Source of the DNA: Calendula officinalis
Taxonomy: Eukaryota > Streptophyta > Magnoliopsida > Asterales > Asteraceae
Assembly: GCA_963853835.1 (NCBI GenBank)
Contig: OY970832.1
Location: 31,446,208-31,510,207, forward strand
Length of the DNA stretch: 64,000 nucleotides
Direction: 5' to 3'
The notes beneath the pieces were generated by a model. It ran no database searches. It saw only the letters and a list, made by a program, of their open reading frames with translations, and was not told the DNA's origin. Both the position numbers and the translations under genes were made by a program. Of this stretch, positions 20,609 to 34,224 are shown piece by piece (within the stretch, counting starts at the first letter, position 1; the number at the start of each line of letters is the position of its first letter).

Positions 20609-23600
20609 AGGACATTAGTTTGTATTAAGCAAAATGAACAATTTAGCGGTTCACCCCGCTATCAAACAACACACAACAGTACATAATCCACATAAATGTC
20701 TATTAACACACAAATCTCAGCGAGTAACCAGCTCATGTCTCTTACTCAATTTGCATATACTCAGAATGCATTCATCTCAAATTTCTACAACTTGCTTTTA
20801 ACTCAACGCAAGCTGTAGTATCAGTTTAATTCCAATCTCGCTTAATGACTTTCTCACCAGTCACACAAGATACTCATTTTTCTTGTTCCTGTGATTCCTC
20901 ACGTGATCAAATTTAACTATTTATACTACTTGAACGGTTAATTTCTCTTTTAAGCCGCGTTATAGGTTCTCTTGTTAACTCGTATTTAACAGTTTCTCGT
21001 TGACTCTTTTTAATATTGCTCGTTCAACTCGTTTTAATGATACTCATCAACTTGTTTAACGATTTAATCATTTAGCTCGTTAATTAACTTCTCGCTTTGT
21101 CTCTTGATTAATTTGACTAATTGTCCACTTATAAATCTCTTGTTATTTTTAAGTTTCAAACAACTCAACTTAATGTTTTTCTCTTTAATCGATTAACTAA
21201 TTCGCCAATTACTTACCTCATTAATCCCCGTGTATTTAGTTACTCAGTTAATTCTCATTCCCAATTAAAAGTTCCCTCATTACTTTATGTTTTAAGTGCT
21301 TTCGCGATTTAGAAACTCATAGTGTTCTAACAAAATTTTATTATTTGACACACTTATATTTTTTTCTCGTTTGCTCGTTTTAATAACTAATCTTGATTTA
21401 ATAATTATTCAATTAAACATAATATTTGATGACATTTAATTTAATAATTTAACTTGATAATCCCATTTATATAATTATAGTACTCGTTACTTCTCATTTG
21501 CACCATTACTCTTGGTTTATTAACTTCTTACAATTTGATAATTATACCATCACATGAAATAAATTGTTCTCAATTATCCTTAAAAATTCTCAAATCACAT
21601 GCCTATATATTTTTCAACACAATAATTTGGCTCAACAATTTTCCCGACTGGATTTTATTAATTTCTCATTTCAAACTTTAATTTTCACGTTTAACTCGAT
21701 TTATTACTCTCCATTAGCTCAATAATACGAATTTAATAATTCACAATTTATAATTATTATCTATTAGCACTCTTAATACTGGTAGTTTTCCTTTTTTTTA
21801 CCGCCACTCAACTCCACTTGGAGAAAACTCGTCCCCGAGTTTGGAATTGGCAATCAAAATCCCCAAGAACTCGCTACGAACACTTGATAGTTCGGTTTGT
21901 TGATTCTCTTATTAGATTACGTGTTTTAAGGTTTCATTTGATTACTCGATAATTAAACTCTTATGCACAGGTGTGAGTCGGTCCCAACGTATACTCTTTA
22001 CGCCCCCTCACACCCCTACTCATTTAGTTTTATCACTTTATAAATAAATCAGAATTTATTTATTTCCCATAATTGATGTTAGCTTCCTCATTAAGCTTCT
22101 CATGGATTCTCACATTAGGATTTCTCAATTATAACTCTTCTCTATCATTGTCTCATTAACAATTAGTCATTTTATGACCCTTATAACTCAAAGCTTGTTA
22201 CATTTATTAACACCACAATATTTTTTTTTCGTTACGCATTCACGGTTATTTCTTGTTACAATCTCAATATTAAATTCTCATTTTTGGATTACTCATAGCC
22301 TGTTTGGTTTTATCATTACCATATAACAATTTTTGTCGTTAAATAGATTTCTCATTTCATTCGTAGTGAACACATCTAGTAAATTCTCTTTGTAAATTAA
22401 CTCATTTTGATTTCTCGTCTCTTTTAATTAATGATGTTTCAGCTTTACAACTTTTATTAACCATATCTTCTTATTACTCCATTAATAATTCCAGTCTTTA
22501 GTTCTCTTTTACTAATAAAACATAATCCCTATTAATTATTAAGTTGGACATTTTCAATAACAAGCTATATTCATTCGACACAACTATTTATTAGATCAAA
22601 CATTTTGACTCAAATTAGTAGTTACTTATAACTTTAAATATGATTTTCCATTTAATTCGTTTATAAACATGTTCATACATCTCTTGATTTATTATTTCCT
22701 CATAATTCATAATTTCCCATTTAAACGAATTACGTATTCTCAATTATATTATTCGATTATTATTCTCTATTTCCAAATATTTAATCTACCTCCTCATTAC
22801 TCAGATTAACAGTTTATCATTAATGAATCTTACGCAATTTGGTTTAATAAACCTTCACTTGATTTGTTTGGATAACTCCTTATTATTCTCTAGTAAATCT
22901 CGATTTAGTGATGTTTTCATCCAATTTACTCATATATTTGAACTTAACACTTTTCTCATTTTCTCATTTATTTTGCTTTAGCGATTTCTCAATCGTTCTC
23001 GATGTATTAATAACTCACTTAGATCATTCGAGAATTTAACTCGATTTGATTTATTAATCTCTCTCTTGACATGCTTTGATAACTCTTTATCGATTCGTGT
23101 TTGATAGTTCTCTTATTCAGTTGGTTTCACTGCTTTCTCATAAATCTCTTTTAATCATTTTATTATCTCCTTGGTAATATTTTACTCATCCAGTTATCTC
23201 GTGTAATAATGTACCACTTATATATAAGAATTGGGGTTTTTAATGATACTTAGATGCTTGACAAATGGGCTCCTTGAATCCTTTTCAAAACATAGACACG
23301 AGTCATGTGCGTATAATAATAGGGGCCCTCTATTATTATCCGTACCTACCCCTGTCATGGTTTCGAGCCAGTTTCAAAAATTCCATGATTTCCCATCCTC
23401 ATACCAACTACATAACAAGTAGTTCACAACAGTACATATAGTATATAGTATATATACATATAGAGTCGTACAATTCACGCTCATCTCGAGTTAAATCTCT
23501 TTTATTCTCTTAGTAATCAATGTCACTCGCGACGTTTTTAATAAACTAAATAACTCATAAATAAGTACTAGAGGCATAAGGTCGTCGTGATGCGCTGCTT

Positions 23601-23730
23601 CTCGATTTGGATTTGGACTCATTTTTAAAACACTTTTGAAAACTCATTTTGAAAATTCATGCATCGACTTGAGTTTGGAATTCACCCCTTGTGAACCGAA
23701 TTCTCTCAAGCCAGAGCTCTGATACCAACT
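20609..23730 (-). mobile_element. Internal region 1 of the C array (non-coding)
   Basis: AT-rich and nearly collinear with 28224-31348. It contains a 2-kb stretch (about 20900-23150) of degenerate units such as AACTCGTTTAAT and CTCATTTA, a second polypurine-like module CTCAACTCCACTTGG near 21808, and a TA-rich run near 23432-23463. The sense-strand primer-binding site TGGTATCAGAGC (23716-23727) adjoins the next LTR. No gag or pol is recognisable; short frames here have no similarity to known families. Confidence 0.8.
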
Positions 23731-24121
23731 TGTAACATCCCAAAAATCATGGAAAATCTAAAATTTTTTAAATAAATATAATAATCATTTTCCCAAAAGT
23801 ACAAGTAAACAAACGGTCCCATCTCATTAAAATAAAAATAACCCGTCTCATGGTTTTTAAAGGCGGAATAAATAAAATAATTATTTTAAAAACATTTGAC
23901 TCAAAATAAAATAATTGTTTTAAACAGCTCATCCAATGCACTTGCTCTAGTACCTGCAAAAATGGGGGGGGGGAGTGTTTGGGGTCAGCCACCGCTGAGT
24001 GAATAATATCAAAATAAACGAATAAATACAAACAACTCAAGTCACATAAGTGATCCCTAGAGACTCTACTCAATTCTCAATTACTCAAATTTATTTCTCA
24101 GATTTTATTACTCGGATTTTA

Positions 24122-24130
24122 ATTTATATA
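24122..24130 (-). promoter_or_regulatory. TATA box of the second C LTR
   Basis: TATATAAAT on the minus strand preceded by AGCGCGC. The block is conserved in the third C LTR (31795-31803) and in the unrelated-length D LTRs (37252-37260 and 42741-42749). Confidence 0.65.
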
Positions 24131-24190
24131 GCGCGCTAATGTGACTTGGGCCGAGAGATCAACCTCGACCCGCCTCACACCACCTCAAGG

Positions 24191-24287
24191 CTCAACACCT
24201 GTACTCTTCGGTGTTGAGTCAAAACGTCTGGCACCAGTACTCTTCGGTGCCAAGACAAACATCTGACACCAGTGCTCTTCGGTGTCA
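24191..24287. repeat. Three hairpins with covarying arms in the C LTR
   Basis: Three units share the loop (A/T)GT(A/G)CTCTTC but have different pairing arms: CTCAACACC/GGTGTTGAG (24191-24218), TGGCACC/GGTGCCA (24229-24252) and TGACACC/GGTGTCA (24264-24287). They lie 60-160 bp upstream of the TATA box in the sense direction. The third LTR repeats them at 31864-31960 with one mismatch in the first. Confidence 0.8.
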
Positions 24288-25350
24288 AGTCAAGTATATT
24301 ATGTTTAATGTTTTAACTTAAGAACTCAGAACTCAGATAACTCAGTAAACAGATAACTCAGATCACAGATAACTCAGATAAATCGCACAATCAATACTCA
24401 AGCTCAATCAACAAGACAATTCATAACATATAGCACATAATCATGAATCGAAAGTAAGTACAAGTTTATAGTGAGATTACCCACCTCGAATAAACGTAAG
24501 TTCCTAAATATCCTTAGCACGGAAAAGCGTCTCTAATCAGGTCCTATAAGGTCCCACAAATCACAAGGAAGCTCGGGTTAGGATTAGGCTCAAAGGTTGT
24601 TTCGGCAGAAACTAAACAGCACTCAGCACTTTCGCGGGAACGGCTATAACTCTCAAACCGCTCACTAGATTTTATTCAAATTTTTAAGGTAGCTAAAAGA
24701 CTCAAAGGAAAACAATTCGACAGAAGGCCTCGAAAACTGAATCCAAACAGAAAGGGCTCAAAACAGGCTCACACGACAGAATAGCTGAACCGAAAACTAT
24801 TCTGCGATGGTTTTCAAAAACGGCGATATCTTTTAAACGACAAATCGGATTAACAAGAAGTCAGCGGAAACGGAAAGAGGACTCAGAAAAATAGAGACCT
24901 ACGCGCGCCAAAAAACTAAAAACATATTTTTTGAGTGTGTTAAAAACGGACTCAAACATGGCGAATAGATTCTGCCCACAAATTTGGTTGATATTTAAAA
25001 CCCGTTTAAAATTCCCAACATCAACCCGCTAATTCCCGAGATACCCAACAGTCCTGAAATTCACTTTCAACCACAGAAACCTGTTTTTAAGTCATTCTCA
25101 TCTTTTATTAAAAATATGTTTCGTTTTAGGAAACCAAGAACCACAAGGTTCGGTTTCTGGGTTTTCTTTTCGATAAAACGTCTATCAACTCGTCCGACGG
25201 TTTTTTTCACCCAAACCTTGACCCGACACTTCCCAAAACTCAGCAACCCAAGGACCGAACAGAAACGGATGAAACCAAAACTCAGATTTAGAGACCTACA
25301 AACCCCGAACGAAAACACGACAATTAAACAAGTAAACGATATAACGATCA

Positions 25351-26382
25351 TGATACGGATCTAGAAGCTTCCAGTTCTATCCATCCATTCAACCTATATT
25401 TTAGGACTTATCTTTTTAAAGTATTTAGCTCTTATCCTTTAGGTTGTTTTATATTCGTATTAGATTAGGATTCGTTTTACTTCTCTAGTATTTATACTTT
25501 CATATTGTAAGGTTGAATGGCAAGTATTGATTAATAGAAAACGTTTCGTTTTGAAACAAGAACTCGTGTTCTTGATTGTGAGTCGGTTGGCCGAACACAA
25601 ACCCCAAGCTAGGTTTATAGCTTCCACTAATATGAATCCGTATCAAGTGGTATCAGAGAATCAGGTCATCAGGATGTGAGGCTGTGAGGAAGATCGTCGT
25701 CAACACCGTAGATTCGCCGCTAGAGGCTACGGCCATGAACAACGTGACCCACAAGACGTCGCTGAGATCGAATGGCTACAACAACGGATTCGCGAGCTCG
25801 AATTAAATCAGTTTGATCAAGATGATTCGGCCAACAAGTTCATAGAGATGTCCGACCGTAAGGAAGATCGCCGTCAAAACCGTAGATTCACCGCCGGAGG
25901 CAACGGGTTTGAACAACGTGACCCACGTGGCATCGAAATCGAACGATTGCGGCAAAGGATCCAGGATCTTGTGCTCAACCAACCCGTTTACAAAGTCTCC
26001 GCCACCTTTAAGGTTGCTGATATGTCCCCGTACGAGCCCGATGAAGATGATGACTCGAGGACGAGTCATTTTTTTAGAGGGGGAGGATGATACGGATCTA
26101 GAAGTTTCCAGTTCTATCCATCCATTCAACCTATATTTTAGGACTTATCTTTTTAAAGTATTTAGCTCTTATCCTTTAGGTTGTTTTATTTTCGTATTAG
26201 ATTAGGATTCATTTTACTTTTCTAGTATTTATACTTTCATATTGTAAGGTTGAATGACAAGTATTGATTAATAGAAAACGTTTCGTTTTGAAACAAGAAC
26301 TCGTTTTCTTGATTGTGAGTCGGTTGGCCGAACACAAACCCCAAGCTAGGTTTATAGCTTCCACTAATACGAATTCGTATCA
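25351..26382 (+). mobile_element. Miniature LTR retrotransposon, copy 2
   Basis: Same length, orientation, site and TSD (GATCA, 25346-25350 and 26383-26387) as copy 1. LTRs are 25351-25645 and 26088-26382, and the primer-binding site is 25648-25658. The first module starts ATG TGA, so it is dead, but the second reads openly from 25848 to 26090, ending EPDEDDDSRTSHFFRGGG. Identical position in two C LTRs means it was copied with the LTR, not inserted twice. Confidence 0.92.
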
Positions 26383-27589
26383 GATCACACTAACAAAACC
26401 CGATAACCACAATTCGGGATAGCCAAAATAGCTTACAAGAAACCCGAACCCCTTAAGGTTCGGCCCCAGCCCCTTCATCAACGAATGTAAAATCTCGAGA
26501 ATACAAGGTTTAATCAAACGAACAATAAAAGGGAAGAAGACTACCGAAAAGAATACGGAAACGGGTTCGGGAGAACTTGCTCGGGGGAAACTGATCAGCT
26601 ACGGGACTCAACCAATCCTGCTCGCTCTCGTGTACTTCTTTCTGCTCGACTACGGGATACATTAAATCAAGAGGTGTACACAGAACCGATTAGCATAGCA
26701 GCAAAAGAATCAACAATGTGAAACCCGAAACAAGAGAAGGATCTTACCGATTAGTACATGCTTGATTTTTTTTTGCGATTTCTCAAACATCTCACTCGCA
26801 CAGAATCTGCTCTTCAAGTTCGTCTCTGCAGTACCCAATTCGCAAGTGGGAATAGCAGTGTGTCGGCCGATTATGATTTCTAGGGATTAGGGAAGGAGAC
26901 GGGTGTAAGTACAATGGCTTAAAGATTAATTCTTGCCACACGAACATGTGGCTCATCCCATTTTAAACTATTATTTCTTGCCTACAATCCAATAAAATAA
27001 TAACATTGGCGTCCCCACCAAGGCTGTACAATTCGATTAAAGAAGTAAATCATGGGCTGTGGAAACATCATTTTTCTTTTTCCTTGTAGACGCACACATC
27101 AAAGTTTATTAATTGGAGGTGCTTAGTCCTCCAAGTTGTAATCACCCAACTTACAAACGGCACTTCCTCAACCTGCCGTCTTCCAAAAATGAGAAGGAGA
27201 GCTTTAGAGGTTTAGGGTTTAATTAGGTTTAGGATGTAATGATACTTAATTGGTCAAGCCCACAACTCAAAGGTTCAGAGCCATGGCCTTTGGCCGGCCC
27301 GACACAAAATAATAACTCGATCTCTCTCTTTTATCCCGACACACATAAACTTGTGAAATAAATAACGTCTAAAACTCGAGAGACATATAATTTAATTATA
27401 AATATATATGTCTAATTAATTAACGTCTAATAATAACGAACCGTCTAACTACAGGTCAACTAAATAATATGAACCATCTTAACCTATTAATTGAAAGCGT
27501 CCAATTAATATAAATATAAAATTAATTATAAGTAAGATAAATGTGATTAAATAATATTATTTAATTACTACAAATTTTGGGGCGTTACA

Positions 27590-30500
27590 ACTCAACTCCA
27601 CTTGAAATAGACTTCGTCCCCGAAGTCATTACTCGGAAGCAGCTCCGGATGATGATCTCGCATTTCTGACTCAGGCTTGTTAACAACTCACATATTCTCA
27701 AAAAGGGAAGGCGCGAAAAAGGTTATGAATAAAAAGAAGCTCTTCAGGGTGACCTACACGATCAAAATAAATCTCGGCTCTTGCAACTGCTCATACAAAT
27801 CTTCATCTTTGGCGGCGGAAAAATGATAAGGTTAAAACAATAAAAATCAGAATGCTCTATAAGGATCTCGAAAATAATACAAAACAACTCACGATACTTA
27901 GCCAGAGATGTCTTCTCGCCCTCGTTGTCGAACACGGTTGCCGCACCCAGCGGTTAACGTTGCGTTGAATCTCCGATTCAACTACACTTGGATATTTGTT
28001 ACAGTTTGGTACGTGGCAGGAGATGGTCCCGGCGCGGTACTAGGTTGTACAATCCGCGCACTTAATCACACTCGGCCCTCTCATGGCGAAAATTATAAAT
28101 TTTATGGGAAGATTTCTTCCCGCACAACTCCATCAATTAATTACTCATACTATTTAGCAACAGATTCAATCATTTATATACAATCTCTACCAATAAGCAG
28201 CATCTCAAGGTCCTTTACTCTATAGGACATTAGTTTGTATTAAGCAAAATGAACAATTTAGCGGTTCACCCCGCTATCAAACAACACACAACAGTACATA
28301 ATCCACATAAATGTCTATTAACACACAAATCTCAGCGAGTAACCAACTCATGTCTCTTACTCAATTTGCATATACTCATAATGCATTCATCTCAAATTTC
28401 TACAACTTGCTTTTAACTCAACGCAAGCTGTAGTATCAGTTTAATTCCAATCTCGCTTAATGACTTTCTCACCAGTCACACAATATACTCATTTTTCTTT
28501 TTCCTGTGATTCCTCACGTGATCAAATTTAACTATTTATACTACTTGAACGGTTAATTTCTCTTTTAAGCCGCGTTATAGGTTCTCTTGTTAACTCGTAT
28601 TTAACAGTTTCTCGTTGACTCTTTTTAATATTGCTCGTTCAACTCGTTTTAATGATACTCATCAACTTGTTTAACGATTTAATCATTTAGCTCGTTAATT
28701 AACTTCTCGCTTTGTCTCTTGATTAATTTGACTAATTGTCCACTTATAAATCTCTTGTTATTTTTAAGTTTCAAACATCTCAACTTAATGTGTTTCTCTT
28801 TAATCGATTAACTAATTCGTCAATTACTTACCTCATTAATCCCCGTGTATTTAGTTACTCAGTTAATTCTCATTCCCAATTAAAAGTTCCCTCATTACTT
28901 TATGTTTTAAGTGCTTTCGCGATTTAGAAACTCATTGTGTTCTAACAAAATTTTATTATTTGACACACTTATATTTTTTTCTCGTTTGCTCGTTTTAATA
29001 ACTAATCTTGATTTAATAATTATTCAATTAAACATAATATTTGATGACATTTAATTTAATAATTTAACTTGATAATCCCATTTATATAATTATAGTACTC
29101 GTTACTTCTCATTTGCACCATTACTCTTGGTTTATTAACTTCTTACAATTTGATAATTATACCATCACATGAAATAAATTGTTCTCAATCATCCTTAAAA
29201 ATTCTCAAATCACATGCCTATATATTTTTCAACACAATAATTTGGCTCACCAATTTTCCCGACTGGATTTTATTAATTTCTCATTTCAAACATTAATTTT
29301 CACGTTTAACTCGATTTATTACTCTCCATTAGCTCAATAATAAGAATTTAATAATTCACAATTTATAATTATTATCTATTAGCACTCTTAATACTGGTAG
29401 TTTTCCTTTTTTTTTTACCGCCACTCAACTCCACTTGGAGAAAACTCGTCCCCGAGTTTGGAATTGGCAATCAAAATCCCCAAGAACTCGCTACGAACAC
29501 TTGATAGTTCAGTTTGTTGATTCTCTTATTAGATTACGTGTTTTAAGGTTTCATTTGATTACTCGATAATTAAACTCTTATGCACAGGTGTGAGTCGGTC
29601 CCAACGTATACTCTTTACGCCCCCTCACACCCCTACTCATTATGTTTTATCACTTTATAAATAAATCAGAATTTATTTATTGCCCATAATTGATGTTAGC
29701 TTCCTCATTAAGCTTCTCATGGATTCTCACATTAGGATTTCTCAATTATAACTCTTCTCTATCATTGTCTCATTAACAATAAGTCATTTTATGACCCTTA
29801 TAACTCAAAGCTTGTTACATTTATTAACACCACAATATTTTTTTTTTCGTTACGCATTCACGGTTATTTCTTGTTACAATCTCAATATTAAATTCTCATT
29901 TTTGGCTTACTCATAGCCTGTTTGGTTTTATCATTACCATATAACAATTTTTGTCATTAAATAGATTTCTCATTTAATTCGCAGTGAACACATCTAGTAA
30001 ATTCTCTTTGTAAATTAACTCATTTTGATTGCTCGTCTCTTTTAATTAATGATGTTTCAGCTTTACAACTTTTATTAACCATATCTTCTTATTACTCCAT
30101 TAATAATTCCAGTCATTAGTTCTCTTTTACTAATAAAACATAATCCCTATTAATTATTAAGTTGGACATTTTCAATAACAAGCTATATTCATTCGACACA
30201 ACTATTTATTAGATCAAACATTTTGACTCAAATTAGTAGTTACTTATAACTTTAAATATGATTTTCCATTTAATTCGTTTAAAAACATGTTCATACATCT
30301 CTTGATTTATTATTTCCTCATAATTCATAATTTCCCATTTAAACGAATTACGTATTCTCAATTATATTATTCGATTATTATTCTCTATTTCCAAATATTT
30401 AATCTACCTCCTCATTACTCAGATTAACAGTTTATCATTAATGAATCTTACGCAATTTGGTTTAATAAACCTTCACTTGATTTGTTTGGATAACTCCTTA

Positions 30501-31348
30501 TTATTCTCTAGTAAATCTCGATTTAGTGATGTTTTCATCCAATTTACTCATATATTTGAACTTAACACTTTTCTCATTTTCTCATTTATTTTGCTTTAGC
30601 GATTGCTCAATCGTTCTCGATGTATTAATAACTCACTTAGATCATTCAAGAATTTAACTCGATTTGATTTATTAATCTCTCTCTTGACATGCTTTGATAA
30701 CTCTTTATCGATTCGTGTTTGATAGTTCTCTTATTCAGTTGGTTTCACTACTTTCTCATAAATCTCTTTTAATCATTTTATTATCTCCTCGGTAATATTT
30801 TACTCATCCAGTTATCTCGTGTAATAATGTACCACTTATATATAAGAATTGGGGGTTTTAATGATACTTAGATGCTTGACAAGTGGTCTCCTTGAATCCT
30901 TTTCAAATCATAGACACGAGTCATGTGCGTATAATAATAGGGGCCCTCTATTATTATCCGCACCTACCCCTGTCATGGTTTCGAGCCAGTTTCAAAAATT
31001 CCACGATCTCCCATCCTCATACCATCTACATAACAAGTAGTTCACAACAGTACATATAGTATATAGTATATATACATATATAGTCGTACAATTCACGCTC
31101 ATCTCGAGTTAAATCTCTTTTATTCTCTTAGTAATCAATGTCACTCGCGACGTTTTTAAAAAACTAAATAACTCATAAATAAGTACTAGAGGCATAAGGT
31201 CGTCATGATGCGCTGCTTCTCGATTTGGATTTGGACTCATTTTTAAAACACTTTTGAAAACTCATTTTGAAAACTCATGCATCGACTTGAGTTTGGAATT
31301 CACCCCTTGTGAACCCAATTCTCTCAAGCCAGAGCTCTGATACCAACT
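27590..31348 (-). mobile_element. Internal region 2 of the C array (non-coding)
   Basis: About 3.76 kb. In the sense direction: primer-binding site TGGTATCAGAGC (31334-31345), about 1.9 kb of AT-rich degenerate repeats, a polypurine-like module (29424-29465), more AT-rich sequence, a block near 27900-28225 with similarity to D, and the terminal polypurine module (27590-27635, TTCGGGGACGAAGTC...AAGTGGAGTTGAG). A non-coding element with large LTRs fits the LARD class. The GGACGAA-type end hints at descent from a Gypsy element. Confidence 0.8.
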
Positions 31349-34224
31349 TGTAATATCCCAAAAATCATGGAAAATTTAAAATTTTTTAAATAAATAAAAT
31401 AATCATTTTCCCAAAAGTACAAGTAAACAAACGGTCCCATCTCATTAAAATAAAATTAAACCGTCTCATGGTTTTTAAATGCGGAATAAATAAAATAATT
31501 GTTTTAAAAACATTTGACTCAAAATAAAATAATTGTTTTAAAAACATTTTACTCAAAATAAACGTTTGGAATCCAAATCCATAAAAGCTCATCGAGTAAC
31601 AGCTCATCCAATGCACTTGCTCTAGTACCTGCAAAAATGGGGGGGGAGTGTTTGGGGTCAGCCACCGCTGAGTAAATAATATCAAAATAAACGAATATAT
31701 ATAAACAACTCAAGTCACATAAGTGATCCCTAGAGACTCTACTCAATTCTCAATTACTCAAATTTATTTCTCAGATTTTATTACTCGGATTTTAATTTAT
31801 ATAGCGCGCTAATATGACTTGGGCCGAGAGATCAACCTCGACCCGCCTCACACCACCTCAAGGCTCAACACCTGTACTCTTCGATGTTGAGTCAAAACGT
31901 CTGGCACCAGTACTCTTCGGTGCCAAGACAAACATATGACACCAGTGCTCTTCGGTGTCAAGTCAAGTATATTATGTTTAATGTTTTAACTTAAGAACTC
32001 AGAACTCAGATAACTCAGTAAACAGATAACTCAGATCATAGATAACTCAGATAAATCGCACAATCAATACTCAAGCTCAATCAACAAGACAATTCATAAC
32101 ATATAGCACATAATCATGAATCGAAAGTAAGTACAAGTTTATAGTGAGATTACCCACCTCGAATAAACGTAAGTTCCTGAATATCCTTAGCACGTAAAAG
32201 CGTCTCTAATCAGGTCCTAGAAGGTCCTACAAATCACAAGGAAGCTCGGGTTAGGATTAGGCTCATAGGTTGTTTCGGCAGAAACTAAACAGCACTAAGC
32301 ACTTTCGCGGGAACGGCTATAACTCTCAAACCGCTCACTAGATTGTATTCAAATTTTTAAGGTAGCTAAAAGACTCAGAGGAAAACAATTCGACAGAAGG
32401 CCTCGGAAACTGAATCCAAACAGAAAGGGCTCAAAACAGGCTCACACGACAGAATAGCTGAACCGAAAACTATTCTGCGATGGTTTTCAAAACCGGCGAT
32501 ATCTTTTAAACGACAAATCGGATTAACAAAAAGTCAGCGGAAACGGAAAGAGGACTCAGAAAAATAGAGACCTGCACGGGCCAAAAATCTAAAAACATAT
32601 TTTATATGTGTTAAAGACGGACTCAAACATGGCGAATAGATTCTGCCCACAAATTTGGTTTGATATTTAAAACCCGTTTAAAATTCCCAACATCAACCCG
32701 CTAATTCCCGAGATACCCGACAGTCCCGAAATTCACTTTCAACCTCAGAAACCTGTTTTTAAGTCATTCTCATCTTTTATTAAAAATATGTTTCGGTTTA
32801 GGAAACCAAGAACCACAAGGTTCGGTTTCTGGGTTTTCTTTTCGATAAAACGTCTATCAACTCGTCGGACGGTTTTTTTTCACCCAAACCTTGACCCGAC
32901 ACTTCCCAAAAATCAGCAACCCAAGGCCCGAACAGAAACGGATGAAACCAAAACTCAGATCTAGAGACCCACAAACCCCGAACGAAAACACGACAATTAA
33001 ACAAGTAAATGATATAACGATCACACTAACAAAACCCGATAACCACAATTCGAGATAGCCAAACTAGCTAACAAGAAACCCGAACCCCTTCAAGTTCGGC
33101 CCCAGCCCCTGCATCAACGAATGTAAAATCTTGAGAATACAAGGTTTAACCAAACGAACATTAAAAGGGAAGAAGACTACCGAAAAGAATACGGAAACGG
33201 GTTCGGGAGAACTTGCTCGGGGGAAATTGATCAGCTACGGGACTCATCCAATCTTGTTCGCTCTCGTGTACTTCTTTCTGCTCGACTACGGGATACATTA
33301 AATCAAGAGGTGTACACAGAACCGATTAGCATAACAGCAAAAGAATCAACAATGTGAAACCCGAAACAAGAGAAGGATCTTACCGATTAGTACATGCTTG
33401 TTTTTTTTTTGTGATTTCTCAAACATCTCACTCGCACAGAATCTGCTCTTCAAGTTCGTCTCTGCAGTACCCAATTCGCAAGTGGGAATAGCAGTGTGTT
33501 GGCCGATTATGATTCTAGGGATTAGGGAAGGAGACGGGTGTAAGTACTATGGCTTAAAGATTAATTCTTGCCACACGAACATGTGGCTCATCCCTTTTTA
33601 AACTATTATTTCTTACCTACAATCCAATAAACTAATAACATTGGCGTCCCCATCAAGGCTGTACAATTCGGTTAAAGAAGTAAATCATGGGCTGTGGAAA
33701 CATCATTTTTCTTTTTCCTTGTAGACGCACACATCAAAGTTTATTAATTGGAGGTGCTTACTCCTCCAAGTTGTAATCACCCAACTTACAAACGGCACTT
33801 CCTCAACCTGCCGTCTTCCAAAAACGAGAAGGAGAGCTTTAGAGGTTTAGGGTTTAATTAGGTTTAGGATGTAATGATACTTAATTGGTCAAGCCCACAG
33901 CTCAAAGGTTCAGAGCCTTGGCCTTTGGCCGGCCCGACACAAAATAATAACTCGATCTCTCTGTTTTATCCCTACACACATAAACTTGTGAAATAAATAA
34001 CGTCTAAAACTCGAGAGACATATAATTTAATTATAATTATATATGTCTAATTAATTAACGTCTAATAATAACGAACCGTCTAACTACAGGTCAACTAAAT
34101 AATATGAACCATCTTAACCTATTAATTGAAAGCGTCCAATTAATATAAATATAAAATTAATTATAAGTAAGATAAACGTGATTAAATAATATTATTCAAT
34201 TACTAAAAATTTTGGGGCGTTACA
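31349..34224 (-). repeat. Third C LTR (2876 bp, no miniature element)
   Basis: TGTAATATCCC...GGGCGTTACA. In sense it is the 5' LTR of the right-hand unit. At the site where copies 1 and 2 of the miniature element sit, this LTR has a single uninterrupted GATCA (near 33018-33022), showing the empty site. Confidence 0.9.

Larger units (their letters stand above)
23731..27589 (-). repeat. Second (shared) C LTR with miniature element copy 2
   Basis: TGTAACATCCC...GGGCGTTACA. Without the 1037-bp insertion and its TSD copy it is 2822 bp, close to the 2876-bp third LTR. It serves both flanking internal regions, giving an LTR-INT-LTR-INT-LTR array. U3 covers most of it; the TATA box is near the plus-strand start, so R and U5 are short (about 360 bp). 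Confidence 0.88.
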
